In this document: positions 33,969 through 43,400 of the stretch, in pieces
Numbering within the stretch: position 1 is the stretch's first letter
Layout: the number at the start of each line of letters is the position of its first letter
From: an uncultured Collinsella sp.
GTDB taxonomy: Bacteria; Actinomycetota; Coriobacteriia; Coriobacteriales; Coriobacteriaceae
DNA: 64,000 nucleotides
Assembly (NCBI GenBank): GCA_902491395.1
Contig: CABUHO010000010.1
Span: 16,926-80,925 of the forward strand
Direction: 5' to 3'
Program-made: the position numbers and the translations under genes
Notes under the pieces: model-generated
The model's input: the letters and a program-made list of their open reading frames with translations, nothing else
Databases searched by the model: none
Told to the model about the DNA's origin: nothing

Positions 33969-34070
33969 TGGGACAAAATAATCAGTAGTGTTTGTCCCAT
34001 GTTCGAGTGACGCAACGAGCTCGACACTCGTATCGGCCATGGGACAAACTCTACTGATTATTTTGTCCCA
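33969..34070. repeat. Long inverted repeat, TGGGACAAA family
   Basis: Arms 33969-34001 and 34038-34070 (33 bases) pair with one mismatch. Each arm itself begins TGGGACAAA and ends TTTGTCCCA, so the arms are partly palindromic. The loop holds a smaller CGAGTG/CACTCG pairing. It lies between the gltX terminator and priA, ending 32 bases before the priA start. Confidence 0.9.
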
Positions 34071-34102
34071 CCCCTTTCAGGTCCGTTCGTTAGAGGTGGT
34101 GT

Positions 34103-36556
34103 ATGGCTCAACAACTGTCGCTGTTTGGTTCGCCGGAACCGGAGGAGACTCCGGTGAAGCCCGTGCTTGCCGCTGCCTCGGCTCAGCCTAAGCCTGCACC
34201 TGAGCCCATTGCCGCCTACGCGAACGTTGTCCTTGACATTCCCACCCGCGCGCTGTCCGAGCCGTTTGCTTACGGCATTGCGCAGTCCCTTGCTAATGAG
34301 GCCCAGATCGGGTCTACGGTCCTGGTCCACTTTGGTAACCGTGCCGCCGCGGGCTATATTGTCGACATTGCGCCTGGGCTGGGCGACCTGCAGGGCAACA
34401 ACGTCCTCGACCCTTCGCGCATTAAGCCCGTCGAAGCTATTCTTAGCAAACCGCTCTTTACCGCCGAAGCCGCCCGTATCGCATGCTGGATGAGCCGCGA
34501 GTACGTCGCAACGCTTTCCGAGTGCCTGCGCCTGTTCTTGCCTCCGGGCGGCAGCCCGCGCGTGGTCAAGGGTGACGACGGCGTGTGGACGGTTGAACGT
34601 CCCGCCGTCAAGCCAATCCAAAACCGCTGGGTCATGCTCACGCCCGAGGGTTTCGACTATACGCCGCCCAAGACTGCAGTTCGCCAGCGTCAGCTCATTG
34701 AGGCGCTCCAGTGCGGCCCGGTCACGACGCGCGACCTCAACCTTCTCTATAACAGCATGTCGGCGACCATCAAGGCGCTCGAAAAACGCGGCGTCGTGGT
34801 TGTGGAGGAGCGCCGCGCCTGGCGTGGATGCAGCGAGCAGACCACGCTGTCCTCGGCAAGCGGCAAGGCGCCGGTCGCACTTACCAACGGCCAGCAGCAG
34901 GCGCTCGCGCAGATTGAGCGCGCCCGTCTTGACGCCCACGGAGACGTGGTCCTTGTCGACGGCGTCACCGGCTCCGGCAAAACCGAGGTGTACCTCTCCG
35001 CCATCGAGCGCGTGCTCGCAGCCGGTCGCTCGGCGTGCGTGCTTGTGCCCGAGATCTCGCTGACGGCCCAAACCGTCGGCCGCTTTCGCTCGCGCTTTGG
35101 TGAGACGGTCGCCGTGTTCCATTCGCGCCTTTCGGCCGGCGAGCGCCTGGACCAGTGGGATATGGTCGCCAGCGGTGCCGCGCGCGTGGTCGTGGGCGCC
35201 CGCTCGGCGCTCTTTTGCCCGCTTGACGACCTGGGCCTCATCATCATCGACGAGGAGCACGAGACCAGCTATAAGCAAGGCTCCAGCCCGCGTTACCACG
35301 CGCGCGAGGTGGCGGCTGAGATGGCGCGGCGCTACCGCTGCCCGCTCGTGTTGGGCTCCGCCACGCCTTCTGCTGAGGCCCTCCATCGCTGCCGCCGTGG
35401 CACGTATAACGGTGCCACCTGGACGCGCGTCGAGATGCCCGAGCGCCCGGGACACGCAGTCCTGCCGACGGTTCGGATCGCCGACCTGCGCCGTGAGTTC
35501 TCGCACGGCAGTCGTTCCATGTTCTCAAAACCGCTGATGGAGGGCCTGGAGCGTGTGGTCGAGCGCCGCGAGAAGGCCGTGCTGCTGCATAACCGCCGTG
35601 GCTTTGCGCCGTTTCTGATGTGCCGCGAATGCGGCTGCGTGCCCACCTGCAACCACTGCTCCACCGCGCTTACGTATCACGAGCGCACACACACGCTGCA
35701 GTGCCACACCTGCGGTTCGTCTTGGCGCGTGCAGCCGTATCCCGCGCCCACGAGCCGTTGCCCCAAATGTGGCAGTCGCTACCTGGCAAAAATGGGTCTG
35801 GGCACTCAACAGATCGAGGACGCGCTGCACCAGATGCTTCCCGAGGACGTCGCCATTATTCGCATGGATGCCGATTCCACGCGCGGCAAGGATGCGCACA
35901 AAAAGCTGCTCGAGCAGTTCGATGCGGCCGATTGCGCCGTGCTGCTGGGCACCCAGATGATCGCCAAGGGCCTCGACTTTCCCGAGGTCACGCTCGTGGG
36001 CGTGGTCAATGCCGACTTCGCCCTCAAGCTGCCGGACTTCCGCGCAGGGGAGCGCGCCTACGACCTGCTGGAACAGGTGGCGGGCCGCGCAGGTCGCGGC
36101 GATCGCCCCGGCGAGGTCATCATCCAGACCTACCTGCCCGAGGATCCGGTCATTCGCGCCGTCGCCGAGCACGATCGTTCGATCTTTACCGACTTCGACC
36201 TGGACCAGCGTCGCGACGCCCTATATCCGCCGTTCGTGCGCCTAGTCAACATTTTGGTATGGTCGGCGAACCGAGACGACGCGCAAGACTACATCGGGCG
36301 CATCGCAAAGCTCCTTAAGCGCCGCTGGCACGCCGCCGCCCCTGATTTTTTGCGGGCGGGGAGTGTCGTGCCGCAGGTGCTAGGCCCGGCTTCGTGTGTA
36401 ATCGAGAGAGCCAAGGACCGTTACCGCTTCCATCTGCTTGTAAAGTCGCCGGTAGGGTACCATGTCTCTGACGATATCGACGCCTGCCTCAAAGAGGCGG
36501 GCTCCGTGCGCGGCGTGAGCGTGAGCGTTGACGTCGATGCCTATGATTTGATGTAA
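34103..36556 (+). CDS. priA: Primosomal protein N' (PriA helicase)
   Basis: 817 residues; GAGGTGG lies upstream. The N-terminal 3'BD domain is followed by a winged helix and a SF2 helicase with Walker A DGVTGSGKTEVY and Walker B IIIDEEHETSYKQ. The zinc region has paired Cys: CRECGCVPTCNHC and CHTCGSSW..CPKCGSRY. Motif VI reads QVAGRAGRGDRPG. PriA restarts stalled forks. The chain is longer than E. coli PriA (732 residues), partly because of a Q/P/E-rich N-terminal extension of about 45 residues. Confidence 0.95.
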   Translation: MAQQLSLFGSPEPEETPVKPVLAAASAQPKPAPEPIAAYANVVLDIPTRALSEPFAYGIAQSLANEAQIGSTVLVHFGNRAAAGYIVDIAPGLGDLQGNNVLDPSRIKPVEAILSKPLFTAEAARIACWMSREYVATLSECLRLFLPPGGSPRVVKGDDGVWTVERPAVKPIQNRWVMLTPEGFDYTPPKTAVRQRQLIEALQCGPVTTRDLNLLYNSMSATIKALEKRGVVVVEERRAWRGCSEQTTLSSASGKAPVALTNGQQQALAQIERARLDAHGDVVLVDGVTGSGKTEVYLSAIERVLAAGRSACVLVPEISLTAQTVGRFRSRFGETVAVFHSRLSAGERLDQWDMVASGAARVVVGARSALFCPLDDLGLIIIDEEHETSYKQGSSPRYHAREVAAEMARRYRCPLVLGSATPSAEALHRCRRGTYNGATWTRVEMPERPGHAVLPTVRIADLRREFSHGSRSMFSKPLMEGLERVVERREKAVLLHNRRGFAPFLMCRECGCVPTCNHCSTALTYHERTHTLQCHTCGSSWRVQPYPAPTSRCPKCGSRYLAKMGLGTQQIEDALHQMLPEDVAIIRMDADSTRGKDAHKKLLEQFDAADCAVLLGTQMIAKGLDFPEVTLVGVVNADFALKLPDFRAGERAYDLLEQVAGRAGRGDRPGEVIIQTYLPEDPVIRAVAEHDRSIFTDFDLDQRRDALYPPFVRLVNILVWSANRDDAQDYIGRIAKLLKRRWHAAAPDFLRAGSVVPQVLGPASCVIERAKDRYRFHLLVKSPVGYHVSDDIDACLKEAGSVRGVSVSVDVDAYDLM

Positions 36557-36574
36557 CAAACCGAAAGGATGGCC

Positions 36575-37111
36575 ATGGAAGCCAACGGAATCGTATTGTC
36601 GCCCGACCCTCGTCTGCGCCAGGAGTGCGCCGTCATTGAGGAGATCACCCCGGCGATCGAGGCACTTGCCGAGAAGATGAAGAAGATGATGTTCGAGAAC
36701 GGCGGCTGCGGCCTGGCTGCCCCGCAGATCGGCGAGCTCATTCAGCTCGTCACCATCGACTGCGACTACAGCGACAAGAACGACTACGACCCGTACGTTC
36801 TCATCAATCCCGTGATTGTCGAGCAAAGCGACCACCTCGTTCCGTTTAGCGAGGGCTGCCTGTCCATCCCTGGCATTAGCTGCGAGATCGAGCGTCCCGA
36901 TCATGTCGTCGTCGAGGCGTATGACCTGGACGCAAACCTGATTCGCTATGAGGCTTCGGGCGACCTGTTCTGCGTGTGCCTGCAGCACGAGATCGATCAC
37001 CTGCACGGCAATACCATGTTCGAGCGACTGAAGCCCATGCAGAGGCTCAAGGCCGTCAAGGAGTACCAGGACGCCCTGGCCCGCGGCGCTCGACCGGGCG
37101 AGACGGAGTAG
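36575..37111 (+). CDS. def: Peptide deformylase
   Basis: 178 residues. ATG 36575 is preferred over 36569 because GAAAGG is then correctly spaced. All three motifs are present: GCGLAAPQIG, EGCLSIPG and QHEIDHLHG, supplying the metal Cys and two His and the catalytic Glu. It removes the N-formyl group from new proteins. It pairs functionally with fmt, 320 bases downstream, in the usual def-fmt-rsmB order. Confidence 0.95.
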   Translation: MEANGIVLSPDPRLRQECAVIEEITPAIEALAEKMKKMMFENGGCGLAAPQIGELIQLVTIDCDYSDKNDYDPYVLINPVIVEQSDHLVPFSEGCLSIPGISCEIERPDHVVVEAYDLDANLIRYEASGDLFCVCLQHEIDHLHGNTMFERLKPMQRLKAVKEYQDALARGARPGETE

Positions 37112-37119
37112 GTTTGTCC

Positions 37120-37215
37120 GTCCCCGGGGCGCCCGCCTATATCATCCCGTGCTCAAACATTCTCGCTGCGCTGCGAAACTGCGCGCGGGACGATATAGGC
37201 GGGCGCCCCGGGGAC
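37120..37215. repeat. Long inverted repeat, GC-rich
   Basis: Arms 37120-37149 and 37186-37215 (30 bases) pair with one mismatch; the arm contains GTCCCCGGGGCGCCCGCCTA. The 36-base loop has GCGCTGCGAAACTGCGC. It starts 8 bases after the def stop. In the 321-base stretch 37112-37432 it is followed by a terminator and then by AT-rich sequence with no clear promoter. Confidence 0.9.
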
Positions 37216-37293
37216 TACGTTGCCGCTGCTTGTCTCGCCCGGGTGTCGTCGGGCCAGGGAGGGGCGTCTTCGCTGATAATTGCTTTGTTGGAA

Positions 37294-37327
37294 GAGCTGC
37301 TTTTATTGCGGCTCTTTCTTTGGTTTT
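37294..37327 (+). terminator. Terminator between def and fmt
   Basis: GAGCTGC (37294-37300) pairs with GCGGCTC (37308-37314) with one G-U, followed by TTTCTTTGGTTTT. Confidence 0.7.
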
Positions 37328-37432
37328 GGGTATATTTGTTCTTGTTGAATTGTTATTGCGGATGGGCTGGTGACTTGGCTTTCCGCAGTTATTTGTAGCC
37401 GTCTCGGCTTTGGTTGAGGGGAGACGTCCTTT

Positions 37433-38353
37433 ATGCGTATTGTGTTTATGGGTACGCCTGATTTTGCTGTGCCTTCGCTGACTTCGCTTGTTGCGGCTGG
37501 GAACGAGATTGCGCTTGTTGTTACTCGTCCCGATGCTGTTCGTGGGCGTGGTAAGAAGCTTGAGCCTTCTCCTGTTAAGGCCAAGGCACTCGAGCTTGGC
37601 CTGCCGGTTGTTGAGGCTAATCGTATGACGCCTGAGGTCGTTGAGGCGCTCCAAGCTGCCCACGCTGACATTTTCTGTGTGGCTGCTTATGGCTGCATTT
37701 TGCCTGATGACGTGCTGCATATGGCACCGCTCGGCATTGTGAATGTTCATGCTTCCTTGCTGCCTCGTTGGCGTGGCGCCGCTCCTATTCAGCGTGCCAT
37801 TCTTGCTGGTGATGAGGTTGCTGGCGTTTCTATCATGCGCATCGGGCATGGCGTGGATACTGGGGCTTATTGTGCTCAGGCCTCCACGTCGGTTGCCGGT
37901 AAGCATGCCGAGGCGCTGACCATGGAGCTTGCTGAACTTGGCGGCAAATTGCTTGCCGATACGCTTCCTTCGCTTGCCGATGGCGCCGCTGTGTGGACTG
38001 AACAGGATGAGTCGCTCGTCACTCATGCTGCCAAGATTTCTAAGCAGGAGATGCGTCTGGATCCTCAGATGGCGGCGCTTGATTGCGTGCGCCATGTGCT
38101 GGCTTCGTCCGATACCGCGCCTGCTCGTTGCGTGATTGCCGGTAAGACCGTGCGCGTGCTCGATGCTGCGGCGGCTGATGTGTCGCTCGGCGAGTGTCAG
38201 GTTCTCGTTAAGGCCAAGCGTGTTTACCTTGGCCTTTCTGATGGCTCGGTTGAACTGCTCGAGGTTAAGCCTGATGGCAAGCGTGCTATGACTGCTTCTG
38301 CTTGGGCTGCTGGCCTGCAGGGTGCCGATCTTATCTGGGGTGTTTTGTCATGA
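37433..38353 (+). CDS. fmt: Methionyl-tRNA formyltransferase
   Basis: 306 residues. N-terminus MRIVFMGTPDFAVPSL; the formyl-folate site has NVHASLLPRWRGAAPIQRAILAGD (His and the SLLP loop), followed by GVSIMRIGHGVDTG; a C-terminal OB-like domain binds tRNA. It formylates initiator Met-tRNA. Codon use is unusual: many T-ending codons (GCT, GTT, CTT), unlike the C/G-ending codons of def and priA just upstream. The stop overlaps rsmB (ATGA). Confidence 0.95.
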   Translation: MRIVFMGTPDFAVPSLTSLVAAGNEIALVVTRPDAVRGRGKKLEPSPVKAKALELGLPVVEANRMTPEVVEALQAAHADIFCVAAYGCILPDDVLHMAPLGIVNVHASLLPRWRGAAPIQRAILAGDEVAGVSIMRIGHGVDTGAYCAQASTSVAGKHAEALTMELAELGGKLLADTLPSLADGAAVWTEQDESLVTHAAKISKQEMRLDPQMAALDCVRHVLASSDTAPARCVIAGKTVRVLDAAAADVSLGECQVLVKAKRVYLGLSDGSVELLEVKPDGKRAMTASAWAAGLQGADLIWGVLS

Positions 38354-39750
38354 GCAAGCTGTCTCCCGCGCGCAAGCTTGCGCTCGATGTGCTGATGGAG
38401 GCCGATCGTCGCGGCATGTATGCGCGCGACGTACTGTCCTCTCGCGCATCGGCCAAGGCTATTGACCAGCGCGATTCCGCTTTTGCCGCCCGCTTGGCGC
38501 TGGGCGTGGCCGCCACGCAGGGTATTTTGGACGAGCTGCTCGATCAGTTTCTTGATAAGCCCAAAAAGGTTGCGCCGCGTGTTCGCATGGCGCTTCGTAT
38601 CTCGGCCTTCGAGATGCTCTATCTGCATACGCCTGGCCGCGTTGCCGTGAGTCAGGGTGTTGAGCTGGTTCGCAGTGGTGCTAAGTCCGCCGCTGGCTTG
38701 GCCAATGCTGTACTGCATAAGGTTGCGGACAATGTTGAGGACTTTGCTACTGCGTCCGATGTGGATGAGTCCGAGCGCCGTTTGGTTCGTCTGTCTCGCC
38801 TGATGGGCTTGCCGCGCTGGCTGTGCGCTCGCATTATGGCGTCGTTTGACACGCCAGAGGGTGCGCTTAACTTTGCCGGCAATTTGGCCCCCGCACCGCT
38901 GGCCCTGCATGAGAACGCCTTTGCGACTAAGCCCGATCCGTATATCTCGCAGCTCGTCGCGCCTGTCTTCCCTGGCTGCCATGCTCCGGTCGATGCTCAG
39001 GTTACGGTTTCGTCGGGCGTATTTGAGCGTGCTGCTGCCGTGGCCTCGGACCTTAACGCCCAGCTTATCGCCACAGCTGCCACGCGCCCTGGTAGCTGCC
39101 TTGAGATTGGAGCCGGTCGCGGTACCAAGACATATGTGATGATGTGCCAGGCCAAGCGTGCGGGCTATGAGCGTCAGCATACGGCGCTCGATCTGCATGA
39201 TCGCAAGTGCGATCTGAATCTCGCTCGCCTGCATAAGGCCGGTATTCAGGGCGTTCGTACGGTTTCGGGTGATGCCTGCGAGCTTGATGAGGTGCTCACA
39301 TCGTTTGATGCCATGCTTGGCGAGCCGGTTAAGTTCGACACAGTCTTTATCGATGCGCCGTGCTCTGGCACCGGAACCATGCGTCGTCATCCCGAGATCC
39401 CGTGGCGCCTGACCGAAAAGGATGTGACGGTTGAGCTGCCCAAGCTGCAGCTGACGATGCTCAAGGAAGCCGCTGCGCGCGTGGCTGCTGGTGGCGAGCT
39501 CATCTATGCAACATGCTCGCTCTTCGACGAGGAGAACACGCAGGTCGTGGAAGCGTTCCTAAACTCTCCCGAGGGCACCGGTTTTAGCCCGGAGCCGCTC
39601 TCCGAGGCACAGATTCTGCAACTCCCCGAGTTCGATCAGGCCAAGAAGCTCGTCTCCGTACGCCAAAACGACCGAGGCCTCTTCCAAAGCGTCCCCATAA
39701 ACGCCGATTCCTACGACGGTCACTTTTGCGCCCGCCTAATCCACCAGTAA
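38350..39750 (+). CDS. rsmB: 16S rRNA (cytosine-967-C5)-methyltransferase RsmB/Sun
   Basis: 466 residues; translation is coupled to fmt. The N-terminal NusB-like domain (about 1-140) is followed by a Rossmann methyltransferase. Motif I is CLEIGAGRGTKTYVM, motif IV is IDAPCSGTGTMRRHPEIPWRL, and motif VI is ATCSLFDEENTQVV; the two Cys are the general base and nucleophile. The first half shares the T-rich codon use of fmt, and the end returns to C/G-ending codons. Confidence 0.93.
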   Translation: MSKLSPARKLALDVLMEADRRGMYARDVLSSRASAKAIDQRDSAFAARLALGVAATQGILDELLDQFLDKPKKVAPRVRMALRISAFEMLYLHTPGRVAVSQGVELVRSGAKSAAGLANAVLHKVADNVEDFATASDVDESERRLVRLSRLMGLPRWLCARIMASFDTPEGALNFAGNLAPAPLALHENAFATKPDPYISQLVAPVFPGCHAPVDAQVTVSSGVFERAAAVASDLNAQLIATAATRPGSCLEIGAGRGTKTYVMMCQAKRAGYERQHTALDLHDRKCDLNLARLHKAGIQGVRTVSGDACELDEVLTSFDAMLGEPVKFDTVFIDAPCSGTGTMRRHPEIPWRLTEKDVTVELPKLQLTMLKEAAARVAAGGELIYATCSLFDEENTQVVEAFLNSPEGTGFSPEPLSEAQILQLPEFDQAKKLVSVRQNDRGLFQSVPINADSYDGHFCARLIHQ

Positions 39751-39763
39751 TACGGAGCCCTAC

Positions 39764-39844
39764 GGGTAGCTAATTTGGGACGGGGCTTTTTTGACTACCC
39801 TGCAAGTGGGTAGTCAAAAAAGCCCCGTCCCAAATTAGCTACCC
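39764..39844. repeat. Perfect 37-bp inverted repeat
   Basis: Arms 39764-39800 and 39808-39844 are exact 37-base reverse complements with a 7-base loop (TGCAAGT). Each arm contains TAATTTGGGACGGGGCTTTT. A T6 run lies inside the left arm and an A6 run inside the right one. It is the first of three inverted repeats in the 417-base gap 39751-40167 between convergent rsmB and fmdB-like genes. Confidence 0.95.
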
Positions 39845-39866
39845 TGCGCCTTAGGCCGACCTGCTT

Positions 39867-40026
39867 GCCACGAAATGGGCCTATCTACTACGTTTAACCG
39901 AGTACCCTCGACCATGCCGAATTTCGCGAAAACAAAACCGCAGGTAGACGGCTTGTCGATTTTTGGAAAATGCCGGTATGGTCGACCCATGGGACTCAAA
40001 CGTAGTAAATAGGCCGGTTTCGTGGC
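39867..40026. repeat. Large nested inverted repeat (160 bases)
   Basis: Outer arms 39867-39895 and 39998-40026 match at 26 of 29 positions (GCCACGAAA..TACTACGTTT). Inside, TCGACCATGCCG and CGGTATGGTCGA extend the stem across internal loops. The middle has no reading frame. It may be a decayed member of a mobile repeat family. Confidence 0.8.
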
Positions 40027-40038
40027 GCGGGCCTCAGA

Positions 40039-40103
40039 TGGTGCATTGGGGTCAGGTTTATTTGCACCAACCTGGTGCAGGCTAACCTGACCCCAATGCA
40101 CCA
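40039..40103. repeat. Inverted repeat with GGGGTCAGGTT arms (REP-like)
   Basis: Arms 40039-40058 and 40084-40103 are exact 20-base complements (TGGTGCATTGGGGTCAGGTT). A second hairpin GCACC/GGTGC lies in the loop. The GGGGTCAGGTT word resembles repeats seen near REP-associated transposases in other genomes (recalled, not checked). Confidence 0.9.
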
Positions 40104-40121
40104 AATGGTTGACATTGCATT

Positions 40122-40157
40122 AAAAAGCGGCCCCGCGATTGGTGTTGGTCGCGGGGC
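40122..40157 (-). terminator. Terminator of the fmdB-like gene
   Basis: GCCCCGCG (40130-40137) and CGCGGGGC (40150-40157) pair. On the minus strand the stem is followed by CGCTTTTTAATG. Confidence 0.85.
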
Positions 40158-40167
40158 TGATTGGTTT

Positions 40168-40404
40168 CTAGTGGCTGTGCGGGCAGTTGGCGCAGCAGCC
40201 ACTCGTGGCGCTGGTGCTGGAGCCGCCGCTTCGCTGGTCGGTGTTGTAGAAGCCACTACCCTCAAACTTGATGCCGCTGGCCGAGAACGTCTTGGCCGCC
40301 GGGGCACCGCAGCTCGGGCACACGACCTCGGGAGTCTCGGACATGGGATGCTCAACCTCAAACACGTTGCCGCAGCTCGAGCACTTGTAATCGTAGCGCG
40401 CCAT
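40168..40404 (-). CDS. FmdB-family zinc-ribbon protein
   Basis: 78 residues. ARYDYKCSSCGNVFEVEHPMSE and EVVCPSCGAPAAKTFS form a CxxC..CxxC zinc ribbon; IKFEGSGFYNTD is also typical. The tail ends with a Ser/Gly stretch and CCANCPHSH, a second small Cys/His cluster. FmdB was named as a putative regulator of formamidase, but the role of most members is unknown. It is a single gene with its own terminator. Confidence 0.85.
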   Translation of the reverse strand: MARYDYKCSSCGNVFEVEHPMSETPEVVCPSCGAPAAKTFSASGIKFEGSGFYNTDQRSGGSSTSATSGCCANCPHSH

Positions 40405-40492
40405 AATACTTCCTTTTCAGCACAAAGCGGGCAGATTACTCTGCCCGCAAAAATTCAAACGTCTGTAACTGTACCCTATATCGGGCGTTTTA

Positions 40493-43400
40493 TCACGCTT
40501 CGCCCCAGAATCTATGCGTGTTGCGCAGGAGCTGTGCGGTTTTGCCCTCAGCGGCCGCAACGTCGGCCTCGTCAGCCTGCCAGGTCCAGTTGCCCGTGGC
40601 CACGCCCGGTACGTTCATGCGCGCATCGTCGCCAAGCCCCAAGACATCCTGCAGCGGCATCATCACCAGGGGAGCGTCGCTTGTCAGCGCGTCGCTTATC
40701 AGCTTGGCTGCCACCTCAACACCGCTCGGCTCGTCGCCGCCCGCAAAGGAACGCGTGCACCAACCCGCGAGCGTCGACGTGTCGTGAGTCGATGTGTACA
40801 GGATCTTGCCGGACGTAGGGTGCACGCCGCAACGAACGTCGTAATCGCTAAACTCCAGTACGTCCATACCGGGGAAGCCGCAAGTCGAAGCCATGGCGCG
40901 AACGCCGGGCGTCAGGTAGCCCAGGTCCTCGGCGATAAAGTTGAGCGGCCCCAGCTCGTCATAGGCGGTCTGGAACAGGTCCTTGCCCGGGCCTGCCAGC
41001 CAACGCCCGTCGGCGCAGGCCTTACCCGCGGGAATGCTAAAGTAGCTGTGGAAGCCCAGGAAGTGATCCAGGCGCACGCGGTCGTAGAGCGAAAACGCAC
41101 GACGTAGGCGATCCATCCACCAGCTATAGCCGTTCTGCTTCATGTGGTCCCAGCGGAACGTCGGGTTGCCCCACACCTGGCCCTCGGGCGCAAAGTTGTC
41201 GGGCGGCGCGCCAGAAATCTCAATCGCCTTACCGGTATCGGACAGCCAGAAGTTCTCGGGCTCGCTCCATGCATCGGCCGAATCGTCCGAGACATACATC
41301 GGGATATCGCCGATGACCTCGATGCCCTTCTTGTGCGCGTAGTTCATGAGCTCGCACCAGGCTAGGTCAAAGCGGTACTGCATGTACGCCTGCAGCTCTG
41401 CCTCGTCGTGGAAACGCTTGTCGTCAATCAGGTGCTCGTTGTAGCGCGCGACATCCGCCGGCCAATCGTGGCGCGACTCGCCCTCAAAGTACTTCTTAAC
41501 GGCCATGTAGACGCAGTATTTCTCGAGCCAATCGGCGTTGCGATGTTTAAACGCGGTGTAGAGCGGATCGGCATCTTCGCCGCCACGGGCCTTCCAAGTC
41601 TCAAAGTCGGCCGCCAGCTCCTCTTGGCTCTCGGGCAGCAGGTCAATATTGCCCGCAAAGGCCGAAGGACCGGCGTAAGGGGAGCGGAAGAAGTCCGTGG
41701 GGTTGACGGGGAGAACCTGCCAGTAACGCATGCCCATGGCGGCCAGATGGTCGATAAAGCGACGCGTGGGCGCGCCGATCGTACCGGGCTTGCCATCGTC
41801 GGTGGGCACCGAGGTGATATGGCACACGACGCCCGCACCGTGATCGAGCGGCTCCTGCAGGCGCTGCTCGGCGTGGTGATAGATGATCGACGAGCCCAGC
41901 GGATACAAATCGAGCGTGACCGTGCCGTTGTGGATCTCGCACTCGTGACCGCTGATCACGTCACTCGCGCATTCGTCGAGCGCCGGAATCGTCACGCGGT
42001 GCGAATTGCGCAGACTACGGTTGATGATAACCGTCGCGGACTCGCCATCCTTGCCCGTGCGGTTGTATGCCAGTACCTCGTCGTTGAGCGCGAAGGCCTT
42101 GATCTCGCCGTCGATCATAAACGGCAGTGCGCGGCGTACGGCGGAGGCGTTTTTGACAATAGCCAGCGTGTCGAAGTCGTGCAGTTGGTCCTTGGTCGGC
42201 AGGGTGCGGCGGTTGCCCGGATCGGTTAGACCCTCCAGGCCGTATTCGTCGCCGTAGTAGATCGAAGGCACGCCGGGGAAGGTCATCTGCATGAGCGTGG
42301 CGAGCCAAAAACGGCTCTTGGCCAGGCCCATCGAGTTCTCGTCCAGGCGCCATTTGCTGCGCTCGCACTCGGGCAGCTGCGACTCGTCGGGGCCGCCGCC
42401 GAGCACCGAGATGATACGCGGGCGGTCGTGGCTCGACAGCAGGTTGAGCGCGCAGGACAATGCCTCGCTCGGGTAGTTCTCGCGCAGGGTCTCGATATCC
42501 TCAGCGGCCTCGTAGGCGTTCTTGTAGCCCATCAAAAAGCCGATGACCATGTCGCGGAAGGGGTAATCCATAGCAGAGTCCAACTCGGAGCCCTGTAGGT
42601 AGCGACGCAGATGGCCGTAGCTAATCTTGTTGGAGGCGTCTTCCCAGACTTCGCCGAGCAACAGTGCGTCAGGCTTTTCGGCAAGTACGGCCTTCTTGAT
42701 CTCGGCCAGGAAGTCGTCGGAAAGCTCGTCAGCGACGTCCAGGCGCCAGCCATGAGCGCCGGCACGTAGCCATTTACGGATCACGCCGTCCTTGCCCAGA
42801 AGCCGCTCGCGTACCAGCTCGGAGCTCTCATTGATGGCGGGCATATTGCCCACGCCCCACCAGCAGTCGTACGAGCCGTCCTCGTGGAAATAAAACGCAT
42901 CGCGCCATGGCGAGTCCTCGCTCTGCCACGCGCCCACGCCGGGGTAGTTGCCGTAGCGGTTGAAATAGATGGAGTCGTCACCCGTATGGTTAAAAACGCC
43001 GTCCAGGATGATGGAGATGCCCAGCTTCTCGGCCGCCTGGCACAGTTCGGTAAAGTCCTGCTCGGTGCCCAGGATTGGGTCGATCTTGGTGTAGTCGGCC
43101 GTGTCGTAGCGGTGGTTGCTCGCGGCCTCAAAGATGGGGTTGAGGTAGATGGCCGTAAAGCCCAGCTCCGCGATGCGGGGCAGGTCATTTTGGATGCCCT
43201 TGAGCGAGCCGCCGTAGAAGTCCCAGGTCTTGATGGAGCCGTCCTCGGCGCGCTCGTATACGGGCGGCTCGTTCCAGTCCTCGACCATGCGGCGCTGGAT
43301 TCCGTTGCGCGGTTTTTCGACTTCGGCCAGCGTGCGCTCGCGCCAGTTTTCGTCGCGGGCGTAGCGGTCGGGGAAGATCTGGTAGACCATGCCGCGCTCG

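Noticed and set aside
11364..40103. Inverted repeats read as CRISPR or as tRNA-like genes
   Set aside because: They are single palindromes at scattered sites with different arms. There are no regular direct repeats with spacers and no cas genes.
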